Assembly: GCA_035530055.1 (NCBI GenBank)
Contig: DATKVN010000049.1
Location: forward strand, 1-7,263
Direction: 5' to 3'
Source: a bacterium
GTDB taxonomy: Bacteria; UBA6262; WVXT01
Length of the DNA: 7,263 nucleotides
Shown here: positions 1-4,444 of the stretch, piece after piece
Position numbering within the stretch: position 1 is the stretch's first letter
How the letters are laid out: each line of letters opens with the position of its first letter
Notes under the pieces: generated by a model
Databases searched by the model: none
What the model was told of the DNA's origin: nothing
What the model saw: the letters and a program-made list of their open reading frames with translations, nothing else
Translations under genes and position numbers: made by a program

Positions 1-475
1 TATTTGCTTTTTCTTCGTTAAGGACATAAAAATGGGATGCGATACTATATATAGCAAAGTAGACCCACAGCAACTTATACATACCAGATGTTAAATTCCA
101 TCCCATTACAATCACGCCCAGGAGACAAATTGTACCTGCCAGGACATGAGAGTGTCTGCTGACTCTATAAATACCCCAATCTACAACAGCCTTCTTTTTC
201 TCAGGGTGCTCTCTCATCGCGATGTAGCCCAGGCCATAGACTACTCCTCCAAAAACAATTATAACAAGCCCAATCCAGAAAGCCAGATTAATGGAAAAGG
301 GGACAAACCACATCAACACCCATCCTGCAATGACGCCTATCAAAGCAACTATTATCCAGAACTTGCCAGGTGGTAAACCCATTCTTTTCGCTCTTATGAT
401 TACGTGAAGAAGCCCATGGATAACAAAACTTAAGACGTGTACATAGAAAAGCCTGAAATACCAGGCCGTTTCCAT
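1..475 (-). CDS. Membrane methyltransferase-like protein (ICMT/phospholipid methyltransferase type), 3' end outside window
   Basis: This reading frame is open from position 475 to the left edge without a stop, giving 158 codons; the C-terminus lies outside the window. The protein is very hydrophobic, with likely membrane spans near residues 8-28, 40-58, 67-87, 112-127 and 133-150. Residues 101-110 (GIYRVSRHSH), followed by a glycine-rich span, resemble the G-x-Y-R-x-x-R-H-P segment of isoprenylcysteine/phospholipid methyltransferases, which bind S-adenosylmethionine at the membrane. The usual proline after RH is serine here, and the C-terminal catalytic part cannot be seen, so the function is a family-level guess. 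The start is ambiguous: ATG at 475 lies 13 nt from an AAGGAGG site (489-495), and an in-frame TTG at 484 lies 4 nt from it. The gene follows the flavoprotein gene by about 30 nt, so the two are probably cotranscribed. Confidence 0.6.
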   Translation of the reverse strand, partial: METAWYFRLFYVHVLSFVIHGLLHVIIRAKRMGLPPGKFWIIVALIGVIAGWVLMWFVPFSINLAFWIGLVIIVFGGVVYGLGYIAMREHPEKKKAVVDWGIYRVSRHSHVLAGTICLLGVIVMGWNLTSGMYKLLWVYFAIYSIASHFYVLNEEKAN

Positions 476-511
476 CGTTTCCAATTCGCCTCCTTTTAAA
501 TCACAATTATC

Positions 512-1069
512 CTACGTCCGGCCAATTGAACGTCCCAGATTGAAAGCTTCTTTCAACTTACTTTTCTTCTTCTTTATGGCGCCTTTCTCTGCCACGCCGG
601 GCGCGAGTATTTTCCCCTTCAGCTTCATTCCCAGGTATCTTGCGCTCATTTCCATCATCCTCAAAAGAGGATTTGCAGTGCTGGGGTCGTCATCTGCAAA
701 GGCTATAGCTAAAACGACCTCTTTCCCCTTTATCTTATCTGCAGTTTTTGAATCGCAGAAATAGATCAGCCTGTCTATAAGGGCTTTCATGGCAACTGTT
801 GGTCCAAACCAGTACATAGGAGTACCCAAAATTATACAATCGCTATCCATAAGTTTTTTGTAGATTCGTGTCATTCCATCATTAATTCTGCAGACTTCAG
901 TGTCCCAGCAGGTATGGCATCCATCGCATTCCTTGATTCTCAAGTTGCTGAGGGATACTAACTCTGTCCTGGCGCCCGCTTCTCTGGCGCCTTTTAGGAT
1001 TTGGGAAACCAAAATGTGAGTATTACCTCCTTTACGGGGACTTCCCGCAATGCCAAGAATTTTTTTCAT
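512..1069 (-). CDS. Iron-sulfur flavoprotein, flavodoxin-like NAD(P)H-dependent FMN reductase family (Isf type)
   Basis: This 185-residue cytoplasmic protein has a flavodoxin-like fold. Residues 9-17 (GSPRKGGNT) form the FMN phosphate-binding loop, and residues 82-100 (starting GTPMYWFGPT and ending LIDR) form the second flavin loop typical of the family. Cysteines 48, 51, 54 and 60 make a compact CX2CX2CX5C motif. In archaeal and anaerobic bacterial Isf proteins this motif binds a [4Fe-4S] cluster that passes electrons to FMN. Isf proteins are linked to electron transfer from ferredoxin and to reduction of oxygen or peroxide in anaerobes; the true substrate here is unknown. The tail is lysine-rich (166-173). 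The ATG at 1069 has an AAGGAGG site (1076-1082) 6 nt upstream, so the start is secure. It is the first gene of a probable two-gene operon with the membrane methyltransferase-like gene to its left. The upstream region holds a short dyad and a hairpin island. Confidence 0.85.
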   Translation of the reverse strand: MKKILGIAGSPRKGGNTHILVSQILKGAREAGARTELVSLSNLRIKECDGCHTCWDTEVCRINDGMTRIYKKLMDSDCIILGTPMYWFGPTVAMKALIDRLIYFCDSKTADKIKGKEVVLAIAFADDDPSTANPLLRMMEMSARYLGMKLKGKILAPGVAEKGAIKKKKSKLKEAFNLGRSIGRT

Positions 1070-1087
1070 TTGCTACCTCCTTTTTTC

Positions 1088-1099
1088 CACTGCACAGTG
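1088..1099. promoter_or_regulatory. Short dyad CACTG-CA-CAGTG in the flavoprotein gene leader
   Basis: This perfect 5-bp inverted repeat with a 2-bp centre lies 6 bp upstream of the AAGGAGG ribosome-binding site of the flavoprotein gene. Weak -10-like hexamers on the minus strand lie just upstream of it (TATACA at 1105-1100 and TACAAT at 1114-1109), but neither has a convincing -35 box. The position would suit a repressor operator in the 5' leader. The element is short enough to be chance. Confidence 0.25.
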
Positions 1100-1117
1100 T
1101 GTATATTCATTGTAGCT

Positions 1118-1222
1118 GCAGAGCGACAGCTCTGCCTCAATGTAGTGGCGGCACTCTGTGGCCGCCCAAAGGCAGGGACGGCACAGAGTCCGTCCCCTAC
1201 GAGAAACAAAGCTTACGCTTTG
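1118..1222. repeat. Intergenic island of four consecutive hairpins (REP/MITE-like)
   Basis: Four back-to-back inverted repeats fill most of the gap between the flavoprotein gene and mgsA. Hairpin A (1118-1135) has a 7-bp GCAGAGC stem and a GACA loop. Hairpin B (1147-1166) has a GGCGGC/GCCGCC stem and the 8-nt loop ACTCTGTG. Hairpin C (1175-1196) has a GGGACGG/CCGTCCC stem and the 8-nt loop CACAGAGT. Hairpin D (1207-1222) has a CAAAGC/GCTTTG stem and a TTAC loop. The B and C loops are exact reverse complements, and the B-C pair is bounded by GTAG (1142-1145) and CTAC (1197-1200). The island is more GC-rich than its surroundings and has no coding potential. Islands like this occur as interspersed non-coding repeats in many bacterial genomes; that this one is multicopy is inference. 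Confidence 0.7.
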
Positions 1223-1245
1223 CCGCTAAATAAAAGCCAAATATA

Positions 1246-1274
1246 TTGTCTTTTCTTATCAGATATGCTATATT
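1246..1274 (+). promoter_or_regulatory. Putative sigma-70-type promoter of mgsA
   Basis: A TTGTCT -35 box (1246-1251) and a TATATT -10 box (1269-1274) are separated by the optimal 17 bp. Transcription would start near 1281. This puts the SD-preceded ATG at 1320 in a 5' leader of about 40 nt and argues against the ATG at 1284, which would be almost leaderless. The promoter lies just downstream of the hairpin island. Confidence 0.55.
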
Positions 1275-1319
1275 GAAGACAGTATGAAGAAATCATTCAG
1301 TAAAAGGAGTACAAATACA

Positions 1320-1709
1320 ATGAAAAAGAAGACTATGGTACTTGTCGCTCATAATGGCAAAAAGAAGGATATGGTTGATTGGGCAAAATTCAACAAAGGC
1401 ACATTGCAAAAGTTCGAAATCTATTCAACCAAGGCAACAGGAGAAAGAATTATAAAAGATGTGGGATTACCGGTCCACCTTCTTCTGAGTGGCCCTCTGG
1501 GAGGAGACTCCCAGGTGGGAGCTATGATAGCAGAAAAAAGGGCAGACCTTGTTATTTTTTTCTGGGACCCCTTATCCATCCAGCCGCACGATGTGGACGT
1601 AAAAGCAGTCCTCAGGCTGGCTGTCCTGCACGATATACCGATTGCTTGTAATCACTCCACGGCCGACTTTTTGATATCTTCTCCGCTGCTAAAAGAAGAA
1701 AATTCATAA
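1320..1709 (+). CDS. mgsA: Methylglyoxal synthase, with a short C-terminus
   Basis: Methylglyoxal synthase (EC 4.2.3.3) converts dihydroxyacetone phosphate to methylglyoxal and phosphate, a cytoplasmic bypass of lower glycolysis used when sugar phosphates accumulate. The 129-residue product shows the family core: LVAH at 8-11, SGPLGGD at 57-63, FFWDP at 80-84, the PHDVDVKA segment at 89-96 and a TADF segment at 114-117. Compared with E. coli MgsA, His11, Asp63, Asp83, His90 and Asp93 match His19, Asp71, Asp91, His98 and Asp101. The residue equivalent to Asp20 is Asn12. An in-frame ATG at 1284 exists, but the ATG at 1320 follows an AAGGAG site (1304-1309) and suits the promoter position. The chain stops about 13-15 residues after the point where E. 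coli and Bacillus homologues continue, exactly where a recR-derived duplicate begins. It is the only plus-strand gene in the window. Confidence 0.88.
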   Translation: MKKKTMVLVAHNGKKKDMVDWAKFNKGTLQKFEIYSTKATGERIIKDVGLPVHLLLSGPLGGDSQVGAMIAEKRADLVIFFWDPLSIQPHDVDVKAVLRLAVLHDIPIACNHSTADFLISSPLLKEENS

Positions 1710-1711
1710 TT

Positions 1712-1810
1712 TCAGAGCTCTCGCCTCCCTTCCAGAGCCTTAGCCCGGGTAACTACGTCGGCATACTCCAGGTTCCTGACCATGCGAATCTTATATATTA
1801 AACCTCTCAT
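1712..1810 (-). pseudogene. Displaced recR 3'-end fragment, now the end of a 32-codon ORF
   Basis: Positions 1707-1783 match the recR end and the 5 bp beyond its stop (3825-3901) in the same orientation at 64 of 77 bases, without gaps. Translated, the fragment ends [19 protein letters not shown] followed by TGA, against [19 protein letters not shown] in RecR. The match stops abruptly at 1783 on the gene-internal side. Upstream of it the frame stays open to an ATG at 1810, giving a 32-codon ORF that starts 2 nt after the stop of the TrkA-C gene, so translation by coupling is possible. About half of the changed codons are synonymous. The catalytic Toprim and zinc parts of RecR are absent, so this cannot work as RecR. 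It is best read as a remnant; a real microprotein is possible but unsupported. Confidence 0.75.
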
Positions 1811-1823
1811 AATTATTGAGGGG
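1794..1823 (-). terminator. Weak terminator-like stem-loop after the TrkA-C gene
   Basis: Read on the minus strand, CCCCTCA (1823-1817) pairs with TGAGAGG (1809-1803) across a 7-nt AT loop, with one G-U pair, and is followed by the AT-rich tract TTTAATATA. The hairpin includes the TrkA-C stop codon and the ATG of the 32-codon ORF. The tract is only partly U-rich, so termination would be inefficient. It could equally modulate translation of the small ORF. Confidence 0.3.
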
Positions 1824-2535
1824 ATAAGCATAATTCTGTTCTGATATTTTCTAACTTCCCAAAACATACAAGTTTATCACCCAAGAGAATTTTTGTCTCT
1901 GCTGAAGGGTTAGGAATCGTCTGTCCCTCCCTCTCCAAGGCCAGAACTGTAATATCGTGTTTTCTTAAATCTGACTCAAGGATTGTCTTATTTAATACAG
2001 GACTGTCTTTACAAACTTCGATACTGGACACACCATAACCACCAGTGGCCACTAAAAGCTCCTCGAAAGAAACAGGTTTAACAATTTCTCTTTTAATTAT
2101 ACGTGCTTTTAAGAAATTGGTTACTTTTACGGCGAATCTGGTGCGAGTAGAAATTTTATAAATGACGTAAACGGCAAATATGATAATTATCAAATTTATC
2201 CATGGCAATAGGCTGGAAGGAATAATAGCGTGTAAAAAGGGAATGGTAAATTTAGGCATAGTAGCGGCTGGTCTTAATGAATTGGCAAATGTACCAATTA
2301 AGGTAACAAAACCCGCGTGACCTATTATAATAAGAATTGTGGCAATACGCCGTCTTTGAGGGTGACCGGTAATCAGTTCCGCTTCTTTTGTGGTAAATCC
2401 CGTTGCTGTAAAGCAGGACAGCGACTGGAATTTAGCTAAGGACCATTCCAGACCCGTCAATTGGAATGCAATGGCTCCTATTCTTACCGCTATAAATGAC
2501 ACAATGACTGTAAATATGAATAATAGTAAATTCAT
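1813..2535 (-). CDS. Small membrane protein with C-terminal TrkA-C (RCK_C) domain, putative K+ transport/channel component
   Basis: This 240-residue protein has an N-terminal membrane half and a cytosolic C-terminal half. Likely spans are residues 2-24, 64-85 and 111-128, with a semi-hydrophobic loop at 37-50 containing TATGFTT. Residues 156-236 (from SFEELLVATGGYGVSS to the GDKLVCFGKLENI end) look like an RCK_C/TrkA-C domain, which binds regulatory ligands in K+ channels, Trk/Ktr systems and other antiporters. The segment around 34-63, ending GHPQRRR, recalls an uncharacterised bacterial family annotated as TrkA C-terminal domain proteins. The TATGFTT loop resembles TrkH/KtrB filter loops, but a transport role is inference. 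ATG at 2535 has AAGGAGG (2542-2548) 6 nt upstream. The gene lies 19 nt after corA, so the two are probably cotranscribed as an ion-homeostasis pair. Confidence 0.75.
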   Translation of the reverse strand: MNLLLFIFTVIVSFIAVRIGAIAFQLTGLEWSLAKFQSLSCFTATGFTTKEAELITGHPQRRRIATILIIIGHAGFVTLIGTFANSLRPAATMPKFTIPFLHAIIPSSLLPWINLIIIIFAVYVIYKISTRTRFAVKVTNFLKARIIKREIVKPVSFEELLVATGGYGVSSIEVCKDSPVLNKTILESDLRKHDITVLALEREGQTIPNPSAETKILLGDKLVCFGKLENIRTELCLSPQ

Positions 2536-2554
2536 AAGATGCCTCCTTTTTGCT

Positions 2555-3619
2555 TTAAAACCATTTCTTTCTTCTGAAATAAGAAATCATCAAAATACCC
2601 ACAACAAGCATAATGGCCAGGACGCCAAAATACGCCCAGCGCCATTCCAGTTCCGGCATATATTTGAAATTCATCCCATAAACACCGGCGATAAAAGTCA
2701 ACGGAATAAATATGGTAGCTATTATGGTTAACACTTTCATCACTTCGTTCATCCTGTTACTGATGCTGGAAAGGTAAATATCGAGCATCCCGGAAACCAT
2801 ATCCCTGAATGTCTCTATGGTGTCAATAACCTGAATAGTATGGTCATAAACATCTCTAAGGAATATGCCTGTTGATTCCTGAATAAGTGGAGATTCTGAC
2901 CTCTCCAGGACGCTAATGCCTTCCCTTAGGGGCCACACTGACTTGCGCAGGAAAATTGTATCTCTTTTTAAATTGTGGATTGTCTGCAAGGTCTCAGGAG
3001 TAGGATTCGTCACCAGCTCATCTTCCATTCCTTCTACCTTTTCCCCGATTTTCTCCAAAATTATGAAATAGTTATCCACAATTGCATCTATCAGAGCGTA
3101 AGCAAGATAATCCGCACCCATTTTTCTTATTCTCCCTTTAGCATTTCTGATTCTGTCTCTTATGGGGTTAAAGACATCTCCTTCTTTTTCCTGGAAAGAA
3201 ATAACGAAATTTGAACCAATAATTAAACTAACTTGTTCTGAAATTATTTCTTTCTCCTTTTCATCATAATAAAGCATTTTCAAGACAACAAAAATATAAT
3301 CATCAAAATCTTCTATTTTGGGACGTTGGTCAGTATTCAAAATGTCTTCCAGCAAAAGAGGGTGCAAATTGAAATGTTTCCCGATTTTCTCTATGATTTC
3401 TATTTTATGAATGCCCTCTATATTTATCCAGCTTACAGTCGGCTTATCCTTAAAAGGAAAGCTCTCTTCAATGTTTTCTGTTTCTTTCTCCTGATAGTGC
3501 TTTTCATCGTAATCAATGATGGAAATATTTACCCTTTCTTCTCCCTTCTTACCCACATGGATTAGAGTACCTGGTGGAAGGCCGGCTTTCCTTGATACTT
3601 TTTTTATAATTCTTGCCAT
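2555..3619 (-). CDS. corA: CorA-family divalent cation (Mg2+/Co2+) transporter
   Basis: CorA proteins are pentameric inner-membrane channels that let Mg2+ (also Co2+ and Ni2+) into the cell and are gated by cytosolic Mg2+. This 354-residue protein has the family's usual size and layout. A long cytosolic N-terminal funnel domain (about 1-250) includes LHPLLLEDILNTDQRPKIED at 85-104. A stalk helix follows, then TM1 (about 293-312), the signature YGMNF (GMN at 315-317), a short periplasmic loop with MPELEW, and TM2 (about 327-347), ending in a basic tail RRKKW. Nothing essential is missing. ATG at 3619 has a GGGAGG site about 9 nt upstream. It is the first gene of the pair with the RCK_C protein, and the pair sits between direct repeats of the recR 3' end. 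Confidence 0.95.
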   Translation of the reverse strand: MARIIKKVSRKAGLPPGTLIHVGKKGEERVNISIIDYDEKHYQEKETENIEESFPFKDKPTVSWINIEGIHKIEIIEKIGKHFNLHPLLLEDILNTDQRPKIEDFDDYIFVVLKMLYYDEKEKEIISEQVSLIIGSNFVISFQEKEGDVFNPIRDRIRNAKGRIRKMGADYLAYALIDAIVDNYFIILEKIGEKVEGMEDELVTNPTPETLQTIHNLKRDTIFLRKSVWPLREGISVLERSESPLIQESTGIFLRDVYDHTIQVIDTIETFRDMVSGMLDIYLSSISNRMNEVMKVLTIIATIFIPLTFIAGVYGMNFKYMPELEWRWAYFGVLAIMLVVGILMISYFRRKKWF

Positions 3620-3829
3620 TACTATTTACCTCCCTGAATTACTATTTTGCCTCCATTCCCTATTTAAACCTTGCCTTCATCGTACCGACCTCGCCTTCCC
3701 AAAAAACAATATCGTGAGAGTCCGAACCCCTGGGTTTCATAGGAAAGACAATCTTTTTTCCTACAAGTTACTCATCATAGGGAGACATGCTTTAAATAAA
3801 GAAGCCAATTAAGGAGAGGAATCGTAATT
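3620..3829. other. Intergenic region between recR and corA
   Basis: This 210-nt AT-rich gap holds no convincing gene. It contains a 7-9-bp inverted repeat at 3740-3763 (TAGGAAA/TTTCCTA) without a clear U-tract, so it is not an obvious terminator. A minus-strand promoter for corA is expected here, but I find only poor matches, such as a TATGAT hexamer at about 3780-3775 without a good -35 box. The conserved block shared with 1707-1711 begins at 3825, within the last 5 bp of this gap. Confidence 0.4.
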
Positions 3830-3901
3830 TCAAACCTCTCGCCTGCCTTCCAGGGCTTTGGCCAGGGTGACTTCATCGGCATACTCCAGGTCGCTGCCCA
3901 T
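3825..3901 (-). repeat. Direct-repeat copy of recR 3' end (intact copy)
   Basis: These 77 bp comprise the last 24 sense codons of recR, its TGA stop and 5 bp beyond. They recur at 1707-1783 in the same orientation with 13 mismatches and no gaps. The two copies bracket 2,041 bp containing corA and the TrkA-C gene. Beyond both ends the similarity falls to chance. Confidence 0.85.
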
Positions 3902-4429
3902 AGGCATTCCCTGTGCCAGCTGGGTCACCTTGACTCCCAGAGGCTTGATGAGTTTCGAGAGATAAGCAGCAGTTGTTTCGCCTTCCACATTTGGATTTGT
4001 ACCGATTATCACTTCTCTGATATTTCCCTGTTCAATTCTTGTGACCAGTTCCTTTATCTTTAAATCGTCAGGACCAACTCCATCAAGGGGAGAAAGTGCA
4101 CCCATAAGCACATGGTACGTTCCTTTATACTCTCCCATCTTTTCAAAAACGAAGATGTCCTGCGGCTGTTCTACGACGCAGATGGTACTTCCATCTCTGG
4201 TAGAATCATCACATATCAAACAAGGGTCGCTATCAGTGATATTGCCACAAACAGAACAGCTTTTCATCTTCTCCTTTGCTGCGAGAATAGCTTGAGCTAA
4301 TTCATTAGCCTCTGCCCGGGAACTCTTCAATATATGGAATGCTAACCTCTGGGCACTCTTCGGCCCGATGCCCGGCAAACGGTGCAAAGCCGAGATTAGT
4401 CTCTGTAAAGATTTGGAATGGATAGGCAT
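3830..4429 (-). CDS. recR: Recombination mediator protein RecR
   Basis: RecR works with RecO (and RecF) to load RecA onto SSB-coated single-stranded DNA at gaps. The 199-residue protein has the family's standard length and order. A helix-hairpin-helix lies at 18-30 ([13 protein letters not shown]). A four-cysteine zinc finger is formed by Cys58, 61, 70 and 73. A Toprim domain runs from about 81 to 175, with Glu87 and the [15 protein letters not shown] block at 143-157. The C-terminal signature is [18 protein letters not shown]. The segment before it reads [10 protein letters not shown], where many RecRs have RLA-GLPVGG, a mild deviation. The start at 4429 has only a weak GGTGA site 6 nt upstream. 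The gene follows dnaX by 15 nt, so it is probably in the same operon; the ybaB/ebfC gene often found between them is absent. Confidence 0.97.
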   Translation of the reverse strand: MPIHSKSLQRLISALHRLPGIGPKSAQRLAFHILKSSRAEANELAQAILAAKEKMKSCSVCGNITDSDPCLICDDSTRDGSTICVVEQPQDIFVFEKMGEYKGTYHVLMGALSPLDGVGPDDLKIKELVTRIEQGNIREVIIGTNPNVEGETTAAYLSKLIKPLGVKVTQLAQGMPMGSDLEYADEVTLAKALEGRREV

Positions 4430-4444
4430 TTTAATTCACCGAAA

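Noticed and set aside
146-376. 76-codon plus-strand ORF near the left edge
   Set aside because: It is antisense to the open, membrane-type reading frame on the minus strand, which has the ribosome-binding site and family-like motifs.
1111-1222. Hairpin island as a CRISPR array or an integron attC site
   Set aside because: The four hairpins differ in sequence and are not separated by regular spacers, and there are no core sites of attC type, integrase or cas genes.
1284-1319. Upstream ATG at 1284 as the mgsA start, adding 12 residues
   Set aside because: It would sit about 3 nt after the predicted transcription start with no ribosome-binding site. The ATG at 1320 has AAGGAG upstream and gives a normal MgsA N-terminus.
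3714-3740. tRNA T-arm-like string on the minus strand (GGGGTTCGGACTC), suggesting a tRNA or tmRNA remnant
   Set aside because: The five-base stem pairs poorly (A-A and G-U pairs), and no acceptor stem, D-arm or anticodon arm is found nearby.
3516-3812. 98-codon plus-strand ORF across the corA start and the recR-corA gap
   Set aside because: Most of it is the antisense shadow of corA, the rest has no recognisable motif, and there is no good ribosome-binding site.
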